Below are positions 24,749-33,779 of a stretch of DNA of 44,038 nt, piece by piece. Position numbers and translations under genes: made by a program. The notes under the pieces were generated by a model. The model had not been told where the DNA came from. It saw only the letters and a program-made list of their open reading frames with translations, and ran no database searches. The stretch covers positions 1 to 44,038 of the forward strand of contig JAILBT010000030.1 of NCBI GenBank assembly GCA_024680755.1, read 5' to 3'. The first letter of the stretch is position 1. The number at the start of each line of letters is the position of its first letter. The DNA comes from Prevotella sp. (GTDB taxonomy: Bacteria; Bacteroidota; Bacteroidia; Bacteroidales; Bacteroidaceae).

Positions 24749-27700
24749 CACTATATCCGAGATGTGGCAGGCCTGCAGCCTGCGGCTTGCCACCTGCACA
24801 CTGCTGCTGGGCCTCAGCGCCGGTGTGAGCTACGCACAGACCGACGACGAGGAGGAAGACCCGCTGGCAGCCCTGAAGCGCCCCGAGAGCGCCAAGCTGG
24901 CAGCACCCAAGTATGCCACGGTGGAGCTGACAGGCACCGTGATAGACCAGCACACGGGCAAGCCCCTGCCCGGCGTGCAGCTGCAGGCCCTGGGCTACGA
25001 GCGCTACACGGCCATGACCGAAGATGACGGCTCGTTCACCATCAAGGTGCCCACCTTCGCCACCGCACTCTATGTGCACGCCCCGCAGTACACGCCGCAG
25101 CAGGTGGCCGTCAAGGCGGGCGACGCCACGCAGACCATCTGCATCAAGATGCTGGCCGACAAGTTCCGCCCCATGTACGGCAAGGACATCACCTACACCG
25201 CACAGCGCAGCACCACCATCGACCGCTTCGGCATAACCATCGAGAACGAGCTGGCAGCCGAGCTGGGCGCCGACATGCGCTCCGTCACCCGCTCGGCCCT
25301 GGCCGAGGGCGGTGCAGCGATGTTCATACGCGGCCTGAGCAGCCTGACATGCGACGCACAGCCCCTCGTCGTCATCGACGGCATCGAGCAGGACATGCAG
25401 CGCACACGGCAGTCGCTGCACGACGGACAGTTCAACAACCTGCTGGCAAACATATCGCCCGACGACATCGAGAAGGTGACCGTGCTCAAGAACGCAACCG
25501 CCCTCTACGGCGCACGCGGCGCTGCCGGCGTCATACTCATCGAGACCAAGCGCGGCCACTCGATGGCCACACGCATCGACGCCAACGTGGGCGTGGGCTT
25601 CCAGCTGCTGCCGAAGCTGCCCACCATGATGAACGCACAGCAGTATCGCATCTATGCCTCTGAGATGCTCGGCACCGTCAGCAACATACAGGACAAGGAC
25701 ATCAACTTCCACTTCCTGAACGACGACCCCGCCGGCTACTACTACCACACCTACCACAACGACACCAACTGGAAGGACGAGGTCTATCGCAAGGCGCTGA
25801 CCCAGAACTACAGCATCAACGTGCAGGGCGGCGACGACATAGGTATGTACAACCTGTCCGTGGGCTACGTCAAGGCGCAGAACACGGTCAAGGAGAGCGA
25901 CTTCGACCGTCTGAACGTGCGCTTCAACACCGACATCAAGCTGACCTGGTTCCTGAGCACCAAGTTTGACATCGCCCTGTCGCGCACCAACAGCAAGCTC
26001 TTCGACGACGGCCTGCCGGCCGACCTGAACGCCGGAACCGTCACCTCGCCCACGGCCCTGGCCCTGATCAAGGCACCCATCGTCAGCCCCTACCAGTATA
26101 ACAAGCTCATCAACGGCGGACAGGGAGGCTTCACCTCGCTGCTGTCGGGCTACGACGAGATCTTCTCGCAGCTGGGCAACCAGTACTCGCTGGCCAACCC
26201 CGTGGCCATACTCGAGAATGGCACCGGCGACAACAAGAACAAGGCCGAGAACACATACTTCACCGTGCGCCTGGCACCGACGCTCGAGCTGAGCAACTAT
26301 TTCAAGCTCTCGGCCGACCTGAGCTACTCGCTCAACCGCATGGCGCAGCGCTACTACCGCCCCTACGAGGGTGTGCCGCCGTTCCAGGTGTCGCAGAAGG
26401 GCCGCGTGACCAGCATGACGGGCTCGATGTTCGTCAAGGAGCAAAACTTCATGGGCAAGATACAGCTCGACTGGGCCCGGCAGTTCGGCGCCTCTACATG
26501 GCACGCATACATAGGCGGACGCTACAACCGCTTCTCCTACGACAACAGCGACCTCTCGACCGAATATACCAGCAGCACGAGCGATAAGAACCCGGCCCTG
26601 AGCACCACGGGCTATCCCGGCGTGGAGGGCATCAACGACGTGTGGAAGAACATACAGTGGTATGCCAACGTCGACTACAACTTCAAGAACCGCTACCTCC
26701 TGACCGCGTCAGTGCTGGCCGAGGCCAACTCGCGCTTCGGCGAGAACGCCGACGGCATGAAGGTGGCCGGCGTGAAGTGGGCCCTCTTCCCCAGCGTGCA
26801 GGCAGGCTGGGTGCTGACCAACGAGAGCTGGTTCCCGAAGATGCGCGGCGTGGATTACCTGCGCCTCAACGCCGGCTGGGACATGAGCGGCAACGACGGC
26901 ATCTCTAACTATGCCGCACGCACCAGCTTCACCACCGTCAAGCTGGGCACCAAGGCCACAGGCATACAACTGACCAACATAGGCAACGACAAGGTCAGGT
27001 GGGAGACAACCACCAAGTGGAACGTAGGCATGGAGGGCAACTTCATCAACAACCGCCTCAGCCTCACGGTCGATTACTTTATCCACAACACGCGCGACCT
27101 GCTGACGCTCAAGACGTTCTCCAACCCCATCGGCGGCATCAACCGCTACTGGAGCAACGGCGGCAAGCTGCAGAACCAGGGCTTCGAGGTGGCCTTCAGC
27201 TTCAAGCCCGTGGCCACACGCCACTGGTTCGTGGAGATGGGTGCCAGCGTGGGCCACTATGTCAACAAGGTCAAGGAGCTGCCCGACGGACAGACCCTCG
27301 CCGGCGGCATGTATGGCACCGTGAGCAGCATCTACGGCCAGGACAACATCGTCACCGCCGTGGGAAGCCCCGTGGCCATGTTCTATGGCTACAAGACCGA
27401 GGGCGTGTTCGCCTCCGATGCCGAGGCACTGGCAGCCGGCAACGGCGGCTACCTCTACGTCGAGGACAATGCCGGCCAGCGCTACAGCTTCAAGGCCGGC
27501 GACGTCCACTTCTCTGACCTGAACGGCGACGGAAAGATTGACGACGGCGACAAGATCATCATCGGCAATCCCAATCCAGACATCTATGGCAACATCTTCA
27601 TCAACGCCGGATGGAAGCGCCTGACGCTGAATGTCGGCCTGAACTACTCACTGGGCAACGACATCTACAACTACCAGCGCTCCGTGCTCAACAGCGGCAG

Positions 27701-28073
27701 CAACTTCTTCAACCAGCAGGTGGCCAGCACCGGACGCTGGCGCTACGAGGGCCAGCAGGCCGAGCTGCCGCGTGCCGCCTTCGGCGACCCGATGGGCAAC
27801 AACCGCTTCAGCGACCGCTGGATAGAAGACGGTTCCTACCTGCGGCTGAAGAGCGTGCGTCTGGACTACCAGATACCCATACCCGAGTCGTGGACCAGCT
27901 GGCTGCAGGGCATCTCTGTCTGGGCCGAGGCCCAGAACCTGCTCACCCTCACCAAGTACACCGGCTGCGACCCCGAGACATCAGTGGGCAACAGCGTGCT
28001 CTATCAGGGCATCGACGCCGGACTGCTGCCGCAGAGCCGAGCCTTCATGGCCGGACTAAAGATTAACCTCTAA
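24717..28073 (+). CDS. SusC/RagA-family TonB-linked outer-membrane transporter (second pair)
   Basis: The first ATG is 24717, inside the previous gene; ATGs at 24735 and 24741 are alternatives that shorten an unusually long N-terminal region before the signal (SLRLATCTLLLGLSAGVSYA). About 1118 residues. A carboxypeptidase-regulatory-like domain (LTGTVIDQHTGKPLPGVQLQ) is followed by the plug (MFIRGLSSLTCDAQPLVVID, VLKNATALYGARGAAGVILI) and barrel. An acidic EEEDPLAALKRPESAK linker lies just after the signal. It contains the EF-hand-like DLNGDGKIDDGDKIIIGNPNPDIYGN segment commonly seen in SusC barrels. It diverges strongly from the first SusC, so the two pairs probably take different oligosaccharides. 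Confidence 0.95.
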   Translation: MKTSTKMKMNSTISEMWQACSLRLATCTLLLGLSAGVSYAQTDDEEEDPLAALKRPESAKLAAPKYATVELTGTVIDQHTGKPLPGVQLQALGYERYTAMTEDDGSFTIKVPTFATALYVHAPQYTPQQVAVKAGDATQTICIKMLADKFRPMYGKDITYTAQRSTTIDRFGITIENELAAELGADMRSVTRSALAEGGAAMFIRGLSSLTCDAQPLVVIDGIEQDMQRTRQSLHDGQFNNLLANISPDDIEKVTVLKNATALYGARGAAGVILIETKRGHSMATRIDANVGVGFQLLPKLPTMMNAQQYRIYASEMLGTVSNIQDKDINFHFLNDDPAGYYYHTYHNDTNWKDEVYRKALTQNYSINVQGGDDIGMYNLSVGYVKAQNTVKESDFDRLNVRFNTDIKLTWFLSTKFDIALSRTNSKLFDDGLPADLNAGTVTSPTALALIKAPIVSPYQYNKLINGGQGGFTSLLSGYDEIFSQLGNQYSLANPVAILENGTGDNKNKAENTYFTVRLAPTLELSNYFKLSADLSYSLNRMAQRYYRPYEGVPPFQVSQKGRVTSMTGSMFVKEQNFMGKIQLDWARQFGASTWHAYIGGRYNRFSYDNSDLSTEYTSSTSDKNPALSTTGYPGVEGINDVWKNIQWYANVDYNFKNRYLLTASVLAEANSRFGENADGMKVAGVKWALFPSVQAGWVLTNESWFPKMRGVDYLRLNAGWDMSGNDGISNYAARTSFTTVKLGTKATGIQLTNIGNDKVRWETTTKWNVGMEGNFINNRLSLTVDYFIHNTRDLLTLKTFSNPIGGINRYWSNGGKLQNQGFEVAFSFKPVATRHWFVEMGASVGHYVNKVKELPDGQTLAGGMYGTVSSIYGQDNIVTAVGSPVAMFYGYKTEGVFASDAEALAAGNGGYLYVEDNAGQRYSFKAGDVHFSDLNGDGKIDDGDKIIIGNPNPDIYGNIFINAGWKRLTLNVGLNYSLGNDIYNYQRSVLNSGSNFFNQQVASTGRWRYEGQQAELPRAAFGDPMGNNRFSDRWIEDGSYLRLKSVRLDYQIPIPESWTSWLQGISVWAEAQNLLTLTKYTGCDPETSVGNSVLYQGIDAGLLPQSRAFMAGLKINL

Positions 28074-28098
28074 TGTGTGACCGTTACAAATGACCATT

Positions 28099-29982
28099 AT
28101 GAAAAAGATATTTCTTGCACTGGCTGTCGCTACGGGGCTCTTCACAGCCACCAGCTGCGAAGACATGCTCGAGAGCGACAGCACACGCCAGGCTTTCGAG
28201 CCGGAGCTGAACGCCAAGACCGACTCCGTGTTCTACGCCTTCGGTATCATGCAGGCCATGCAGCAGCTGGCCGACCAGTATGTCTTCCTCGGCGAGATGC
28301 GCGGCGACCTGGTGGCCACCACCCAATACACCGACAACAACCTGCGGCAGCTGGCCGACTTCTCGGCCTCGGCCACCAACAAGTACGACTCGGCCTACGT
28401 CTTCTACCGCGTCATCAACAACTGCAACTACTATATAGCCCACCGCGACACCACGCTCTACACCGGCGCCACCAACGTGACGCTCAAGGAGTATGCCGCA
28501 GTCAAGGCCATACGCGCCTGGGCCTACCTGCAGCTGGGCCGCAACTACGAGCGGGTGCCCTTCTTCACCGAGCCTCTGACAAAGATCTCGCAGATAGACG
28601 ACAACACCTATCCCCGCTACACCCTGCAGCAGATGGTGCCGCTGCTGGCCGACGACCTGGAGCCCTTCAGCGGATATGTAGTGCCCGACTACGGCCTGCG
28701 CTCCATAGAGATGGGCTCGTCGAACAGCGCCGGCAGCAAGTCGGCTTTCCCTGACCTGTGCTTCGTGCCGGTCGATGTGGTCCTGGGCGAGCTCTATCTT
28801 GAGGCCAACGACTATGCGGCGGCTGCCCGCCACTTCATCACCTTCCTGACACGCAAGGAGACGCTGGGACAGTCGAACAAGTCATACTATGCCGAAGATG
28901 TCGTGATAGGCGGACGAGCCTCAATGCAACAGGGCTTCTACAACGTCTCTACGCGCCCGTCTGACTATGACCAGGGCAACGAGTTCAAGATTGCAAACAA
29001 GTGGAACCAGATCTTTGGCAACAGCAGCACGCAAGACATCGTGACCTACATACCCATGGCCGTCAACTATGTCAACGGCGTGACCACCAGCGTGCCGCGG
29101 GCTTTCGGCTACGACTACTACTCTACGAGCGCCGAACTGACTGAAACCAGCACCACGGCCCGCAACCGCCGCTATCTGGACGAGGTGCAGATCGCGCCCA
29201 GCCAGTCGTTCTACGATGTGAGCGACGCACAGAGCTACCACTACTACTCCGTCGTGAGCGGCGGCATACCCAAGACCACGGTCAACAGCGTCAAGTGGGG
29301 CGACATGCGCGTGCTGAACTCTGTGCAGACATATACCGACGGCGACAGCACACTGTTGTGGATCTACAAGTACAACCGCAATGCCAACATTCTGCTCTAC
29401 CGCAACAGCACCGTGCTGCTCATGCTGGCCGAGGCTTACAACCGCATGGGCTATCCGCGACTGGCCTTCGCCATACTGAAGGAGGGCATCAGCGCCTATC
29501 TCATCAGCGACCGCTGCACCTATCTGACCCAGGCCGACAAGGACATGCTGCGCCAGCAGCTGCTGGCACCGGCCAGCCTGGCGGCCTTCGAGCAGACGGG
29601 CTTCTGCGGCATACACACCCACGGAGCCGGCGAGACGCGTAGCTTCAACGGCAGCAACGACATTCTGAACAGCCCATACATGCCAGACACCATCATCGGA
29701 CTGAAGATGAAGGAGGTGGCCGCAAGCTACACCGTAGCGGTGGGCAACACACTTGCCGACAGCATCAACGCCATGGAGGACCTGCTCTGCGACGAGTATG
29801 CACTGGAGCTGGCCTGGGAGGGCCGCCGCTACTACGACCTGATGCGGCTGGCCAACCACAAGAACGCCGACACGCTCTACGGAGCCAACTTCGGCAGCAT
29901 CTGGATGGCCCGCAAGCTCGACTACAAGCAGCCGACAAAAGACCTGACAAACAAGCAGAACTGGTATCTGCCTTTCAACTAA
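28099..29982 (+). CDS. SusD/RagB-family outer-membrane lipoprotein (second pair)
   Basis: I favour the ATG at 28099 (MKKIFLALAVATGLFTATSC, Cys20 lipobox); an ATG three codons upstream (28090) is equally possible. About 627 residues. The N-terminal helices (VFYAFGIMQAMQQLADQYVF, FYRVINNCNYYIAHRDT, VKAIRAWAYLQLGRNYERVP) and C-terminal LLCDEYALELAWEGRRYYDL are SusD-like, and the final NKQNWYLPFN matches the usual ending. It partners the SusC immediately upstream. Confidence 0.95.
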   Translation: MKKIFLALAVATGLFTATSCEDMLESDSTRQAFEPELNAKTDSVFYAFGIMQAMQQLADQYVFLGEMRGDLVATTQYTDNNLRQLADFSASATNKYDSAYVFYRVINNCNYYIAHRDTTLYTGATNVTLKEYAAVKAIRAWAYLQLGRNYERVPFFTEPLTKISQIDDNTYPRYTLQQMVPLLADDLEPFSGYVVPDYGLRSIEMGSSNSAGSKSAFPDLCFVPVDVVLGELYLEANDYAAAARHFITFLTRKETLGQSNKSYYAEDVVIGGRASMQQGFYNVSTRPSDYDQGNEFKIANKWNQIFGNSSTQDIVTYIPMAVNYVNGVTTSVPRAFGYDYYSTSAELTETSTTARNRRYLDEVQIAPSQSFYDVSDAQSYHYYSVVSGGIPKTTVNSVKWGDMRVLNSVQTYTDGDSTLLWIYKYNRNANILLYRNSTVLLMLAEAYNRMGYPRLAFAILKEGISAYLISDRCTYLTQADKDMLRQQLLAPASLAAFEQTGFCGIHTHGAGETRSFNGSNDILNSPYMPDTIIGLKMKEVAASYTVAVGNTLADSINAMEDLLCDEYALELAWEGRRYYDLMRLANHKNADTLYGANFGSIWMARKLDYKQPTKDLTNKQNWYLPFN

Positions 29983-30000
29983 ACGGAGCTCTTTCTCTTT

Positions 30001-31629
30001 ATGAAACACATCCTTCTATCCACAATACTGGCATGGGCAACCATGCCAGTATTCGTTAACGCCCAGGCCTACGATGCCGCAACGGGCGCTTCGCCCCGTC
30101 AGGACACACGCCAGCAGCGTGCGCCCCGCCAGGGCCGCGACGCACAAGCTCGCCAGGGCCGCGACCGTCAGGGTCTCAACTCTCAGCAGCGCGGGGGGCG
30201 CGCCCGTGGCGAGCGCCCGGCCGCCTACGAGCGCTACACGGCCCAGCTGCCCTTCGCCATGCCCGCGCTCAAGGCACCGCAGATACCGCAGAGGCGCGTC
30301 GTGCTGACCGACTTCGGTGCTGACCCCACCGGCCAGCAGCTCTCTACCGACGCCTTCGCCAAAGCCATCGACCAGCTGGCCACGCAGGGCGGCGGCCACC
30401 TGGTGGTGCCGCAGGGCGTATGGCTGACGGGGCCCATCGTGCTCAAGTCGAACATCGACCTGCACCTCGAGGCCGGCGCCGTCATACAGTTTGCGGCCGA
30501 CGAGAGCCTCTACCCCGTCATCGACGTGTCGTTCGAGGGCCTCGACACCCGCCGCTGCCAGTCGCCGCTGTCGGCATACAAGGCCGAGAACATCAGCATC
30601 AGCGGCCAAGGTGTCATCGACGGCAACGGACAATACTGGCGCCCCGTGAAGCGGCAGAAGGTGACCGAGGGCCACTGGAAACGTCTGCTCGACATACCCG
30701 GCAGTCAGGAGATGAAGAAAGGCTACTGGGTGCCCAGCGCCGGCTATGCCAAGGGCGAGCGCCTGGCTAACATGAACGTGCCCGAGGGACTGACCACCGA
30801 CGACGACTGGAACAGCATCAAACGCTTCCTGCGACCGGTGATGGTCAGCCTGGTCGGCTGCAAGAACGTGCTGCTGCAGGGTGTCATCTTCCAGAACTCG
30901 CCAGCCTGGAACCTTCACCCGCTGATGTGCGAGAACATCATCATCGACGACGTGCTGGTGCGCAATCCCGACTATGCGCAGAACGGCGACGCCCTGGACC
31001 TCGAGTCGTGTAAGAACGCGCTGGTGGTCAACAGCCGCTTCGACGCCGGCGACGACGGCATCTGCATCAAGAGCGGCAAGGATGCCGACGGCCGCCGGCG
31101 CGCCATGCCCTGCGAGAACGTGGTGGTGTCTGGCTGCACCGTCTTTGCCGGCCACGGTGGCTTCGTCGTGGGCTCGGAGATGAGCGGCGGCGTGAAGAAC
31201 ATCAAGGTGAGCAACTGCCAGTTTGTGGGCACCGACGTGGGCCTGCGCTTCAAGAGCACACGCGGACGCGGCGGCGTGGTCGAGGGCATCTGGATAGACA
31301 ACGTCACGATGGCCGACATTGTTAACGACGCCATCATCTTCAACCTCTACTACGGCGGCAAGTCGGTGGCCGAGCAGGTGGCCGACGGCGACAAGCCCGA
31401 CACCGATAAAGCCTATCCCGTCGATGAGACGACACCCGAGTTCCGCGACATACACATCAGCAACGTGCGCTGCTCAAACGCCGGACGCGCCATGCTGTTC
31501 AACGGACTGCCCGAGAAGCCCATCGACGGCATTCACCTGAACAACATCTGGATCAGGGCGAAGAAGGGGGCCGAGTTCACCAACTGCAAGGGCGTGGAGC
31601 GAAACAACGTCAACATCTCCGTGCAATGA
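30001..31629 (+). CDS. GH28 polygalacturonase
   Basis: The 542-residue secreted enzyme starts with MKHILLSTILAWATMPVFVN. Residues about 30-75 are an Arg/Gln-rich low-complexity linker (RQGRDAQARQGRDRQG). The right-handed beta-helix carries GH28 hallmarks: NGDALDL (about 328), DDGICIKSG (about 350; the aspartate pair is catalytic in the family), GHGG (about 383) and RFKSTRGRGG (about 415). GH28 enzymes hydrolyse alpha-1,4-galacturonosyl links in homogalacturonan; exo or endo action cannot be told here. It is the first enzyme of the operon, 18 bp after the second susD and next to a pectin methylesterase gene. Confidence 0.95.
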   Translation: MKHILLSTILAWATMPVFVNAQAYDAATGASPRQDTRQQRAPRQGRDAQARQGRDRQGLNSQQRGGRARGERPAAYERYTAQLPFAMPALKAPQIPQRRVVLTDFGADPTGQQLSTDAFAKAIDQLATQGGGHLVVPQGVWLTGPIVLKSNIDLHLEAGAVIQFAADESLYPVIDVSFEGLDTRRCQSPLSAYKAENISISGQGVIDGNGQYWRPVKRQKVTEGHWKRLLDIPGSQEMKKGYWVPSAGYAKGERLANMNVPEGLTTDDDWNSIKRFLRPVMVSLVGCKNVLLQGVIFQNSPAWNLHPLMCENIIIDDVLVRNPDYAQNGDALDLESCKNALVVNSRFDAGDDGICIKSGKDADGRRRAMPCENVVVSGCTVFAGHGGFVVGSEMSGGVKNIKVSNCQFVGTDVGLRFKSTRGRGGVVEGIWIDNVTMADIVNDAIIFNLYYGGKSVAEQVADGDKPDTDKAYPVDETTPEFRDIHISNVRCSNAGRAMLFNGLPEKPIDGIHLNNIWIRAKKGAEFTNCKGVERNNVNISVQ

Positions 31630-31697
31630 GCCGCCGTGACTCTCCCACCCCATCTCTCAACAACATGTTATACCATATAATAACATCAGTGGTACGA

Positions 31698-32672
31698 ATG
31701 AAACGTTTTCTTTTCACGCTCACGCTCGCGGCCTGCAGCCTGACGTCGTGGGCCGCCGACGCGTTCGACAATCCTGACACCATCGTCGTGGCACGCGACG
31801 GCACCGGCCAGTTTCGCAACGTGGCCGAAGCCATCGAGGTGTGTCGCGCCTTCATGGACTACCATAAGGTCATCTTCATCAAGCGCGGCATCTACAAGGA
31901 GAAGCTCGTCATACCGCAGCATCTGCGCAACATAGAACTGGTGGGCGAGAGCCGCGACGAGACCGTCATCACCTGGGACGACCACGCCGCCATCGTCCTG
32001 CCCGCCACGGGTAAGGGCATGGGCACATTCCGCACCTACACGCTGCGCATCGATGCCAACGACGTGACGCTGAAGAACCTGACCGTTGAGAACAACGCGG
32101 CCCGTCTGGGTCAGGCGGTGGCCCTGTTCACCACGGGCGACAGGCTGATGTTCGTCGGCTGCCGCTTCCTGGGCAATCAGGACACCGTCTATACCGGTCA
32201 GGAGAACACGCGCCAGCTGTTCACCGACTGCTATATCGAAGGCACCACCGACTTCATCTTCGGTCCCAGCACGGCGTGGTTCGAGGGCTGCGAGATCCAC
32301 AGCAAGGCCGACTCGTACATCACAGCCGCCAGTACGCCGGCCGCGATGCGCCACGGCTATGTGTTCCACCGGTGCCGTCTGACGGCTGCCGAGGGTGTCA
32401 CGCGCGTCTATCTCGGCCGGCCGTGGCGCGACTATGGCTCGACGCTCTTCACCGAGTGTGAGCTGGGCGCACACATTCGTCCCGAGGGCTGGCACCACTG
32501 GCAGCCACAGCGCGAGCGCACAGCCCGCTACATGGAGTATGGCAACACCGGCCCCGGAGCCGACACCAGCCAGCGCGTAGGCTGGAGCCGACAGCTCGGC
32601 AAGAAGGAGGCTGCCGCCATAACCATGCAGGCGGTCTTCACCCTGGGCGACACATGGAAGCCTGCACTTTAA
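31698..32672 (+). CDS. CE8 pectin methylesterase
   Basis: I choose the ATG at 31698 because it begins a clear signal peptide (MKRFLFTLTLAACSLTSWAA); an upstream ATG at 31626 overlaps the GH28 stop but adds an unlikely extension. About 324 residues. CE8 motifs follow in order: GQAVAL, QDTVYTG, TTDFIFG (catalytic Asp) and YLGRPWRDYGST (Arg/Trp). The family removes methyl esters from homogalacturonan, making it accessible to the GH28 enzyme encoded next door. It is the last gene of the operon; a strong terminator starts 5 bp after its stop. Confidence 0.96.
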   Translation: MKRFLFTLTLAACSLTSWAADAFDNPDTIVVARDGTGQFRNVAEAIEVCRAFMDYHKVIFIKRGIYKEKLVIPQHLRNIELVGESRDETVITWDDHAAIVLPATGKGMGTFRTYTLRIDANDVTLKNLTVENNAARLGQAVALFTTGDRLMFVGCRFLGNQDTVYTGQENTRQLFTDCYIEGTTDFIFGPSTAWFEGCEIHSKADSYITAASTPAAMRHGYVFHRCRLTAAEGVTRVYLGRPWRDYGSTLFTECELGAHIRPEGWHHWQPQRERTARYMEYGNTGPGADTSQRVGWSRQLGKKEAAAITMQAVFTLGDTWKPAL

Positions 32673-32676
32673 CGAG

Positions 32677-32713
32677 AAAAGCTACCGCACAGCGTTCTGC
32701 GGTAGCTTTTTTT
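32677..32713 (+). terminator. Intrinsic terminator ending the pectin operon
   Basis: Stem GCTACCGCA (32681-32689) / TGCGGTAGC (32698-32706), extended by flanking A and T residues, is followed by seven T residues (32707-32713). It lies immediately after the CE8 stop codon. Confidence 0.93.
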
Positions 32714-32716
32714 ATC

Positions 32717-32800
32717 GGAGTAATCTGAGTATTCAGAGTATTCAGAATAATCTGAGTATTCAGAGTAATCTGAGTATTCAGAATAATCAGAACAATCAGA
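32717..32800. repeat. 9-bp minisatellite between convergent genes
   Basis: On the minus strand about nine contiguous 9-bp units of the form GA(T/A)TA(C/T)TC(T/A/C) occur between the pectin-operon terminator and the stop of the DPM1-like gene at 32805. In one frame they would encode a D/E-Y-S tripeptide repeat, but that frame is not the one used by the gene. Units vary at defined positions. Confidence 0.8.
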
Positions 32801-32804
32801 TCGC

Positions 32805-33560
32805 TCAGCCCTTCTCGGGCAGCGCCGGATACTTTCTTGTCCAGCCGTCCCACCGGAGGCGCATGACACCAAAGAAGGCCTCGCTGAAGATGCCGCCGCT
32901 CATCTTGCTCGTGCCCTCGCGACGGTTGACGAAGATGACGGGCACCTCCTTGATCCTGAACCCAATCTTGTAGGCCGTGAACTTCATCTCTATCTGGAAG
33001 GCATAGCCCTTGAAGCGAATCTTGTCCAGCTCAATGGTCTGCAGCACACGACGACGGTAGCACTTGAAGCCCGCCGTGGTGTCGTTGACGGGGAAGCCCG
33101 TGATGAAGCGCACATACTTTGAGGCGAAATAGGACATCAGCACCCTGCCCATAGGCCAGTTGACCACGTTGACGCCGCTGACGTAGCGCGAGCCGATGGC
33201 CACGTCGTAGCCCTCGTCGGCACAGGCGCTGTAGAGGCGCGGCAGGTCATGCGGGTCGTGGCTGAAGTCGGCATCCATCTCGAACACATACTGATAGTCG
33301 CGCTCCAGCGCCCAGCGGAAGCCACGTATGTATGCCGTTCCAAGCCCCAGCTTGCCCTGACGCTCTACCAGGAAGAGGCGGTCGGCAAACTCAGTCTGCT
33401 GCAGCCGCTTCACTATCTGCGCCGTGCCGTCGGGCGAGCCGTCGTCGATGACGAGTATGTGGAAAGCCTTCTCAAGCGCGAACACGGCCCGTATGATGTT
33501 CTCGATGTTTTCCTTCTCGTTGTATGTGGGTATGATAACGATGCTGTCGCTTTGTTTCAT
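32805..33560 (-). CDS. DPM1-like GT2 glycosyltransferase (polyprenol-phosphate sugar synthase family)
   Basis: The ATG at 33560 (MKQSDSIVIIPTYNEKENIE) gives 251 residues. Motifs are VIDDGSPDGTAQIV, EMDADFSHDPHDL (the DxD-type metal site), IGSRYVSG and a tail with FVNRREGTSKMS, all typical of polyprenol-monophosphate mannose synthases. The family moves a hexose from a nucleotide sugar to polyprenol phosphate, making a lipid-linked donor for envelope glycosylation. The protein has no C-terminal membrane domain, as in soluble DPM1-type members. It is divergent from hpt, with a promoter at 33741-33772 and a hairpin-rich leader. Confidence 0.92.
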   Translation of the reverse strand: MKQSDSIVIIPTYNEKENIENIIRAVFALEKAFHILVIDDGSPDGTAQIVKRLQQTEFADRLFLVERQGKLGLGTAYIRGFRWALERDYQYVFEMDADFSHDPHDLPRLYSACADEGYDVAIGSRYVSGVNVVNWPMGRVLMSYFASKYVRFITGFPVNDTTAGFKCYRRRVLQTIELDKIRFKGYAFQIEMKFTAYKIGFRIKEVPVIFVNRREGTSKMSGGIFSEAFFGVMRLRWDGWTRKYPALPEKG

Positions 33561-33677
33561 GCTGTGCTGAATATGTCGATGTTCGGGGCTTACTGTCCTT
33601 TGGGATGCGACGCGCCTCACGTCGCCTCCTGCTTGTTCGCTTCTATATAACTAATGGTTATTTCATCGCTTTGCACT

Positions 33678-33728
33678 GGTACGCGGGTGTCTCACCCGCG
33701 GCTGCCGCAGGTGAGACACCTGCGTACC
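33678..33728. repeat. 51-bp near-perfect palindrome made of two smaller hairpins
   Basis: Arms of 25 bp (33678-33702 and 33704-33728) around a single T match except at two positions. Each half is itself a perfect hairpin: CGCGGGTG-TCT-CACCCGCG (33682-33700) and CGCAGGTG-AGA-CACCTGCG (33706-33724). It lies in the predicted leader of the DPM1-like gene, just downstream of its promoter, and upstream of hpt on the other strand. Confidence 0.85.
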
Positions 33729-33740
33729 GGTAGTTCGCTG

Positions 33741-33772
33741 CAAAAGTAGTGAATAATCTTGAAACATGGAAA
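33741..33772 (-). promoter_or_regulatory. Predicted promoter of the DPM1-like gene
   Basis: The minus-strand -7 box TACTTTTG is at 33748-33741. A TTTC about 20 bp upstream (up to 33772) is a plausible -33 element. The resulting leader of about 175 nt would begin with the 51-bp palindrome. Confidence 0.6.
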
Positions 33773-33779
33773 CAAACGG

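Noticed and set aside
24570..26504. 644-codon minus-strand open frame
   Set aside because: It lies antisense to the second SusC gene and the end of the fasciclin gene; composition is biased and no domain is visible.
12594..32672. Regulator gene (HTCS, SusR-like or ECF sigma/anti-sigma) within the locus
   Set aside because: No sensor, sigma factor or DNA-binding gene is present in the operon or the rest of the window, and SusC proteins lack an STN domain; control must come from elsewhere.
32669..32872. Small minus-strand protein with D/E-Y-S repeats
   Set aside because: It overlaps the DPM1-like gene in another frame and reads through a terminator and minisatellite, so coding is unlikely; the repeat itself is reported.
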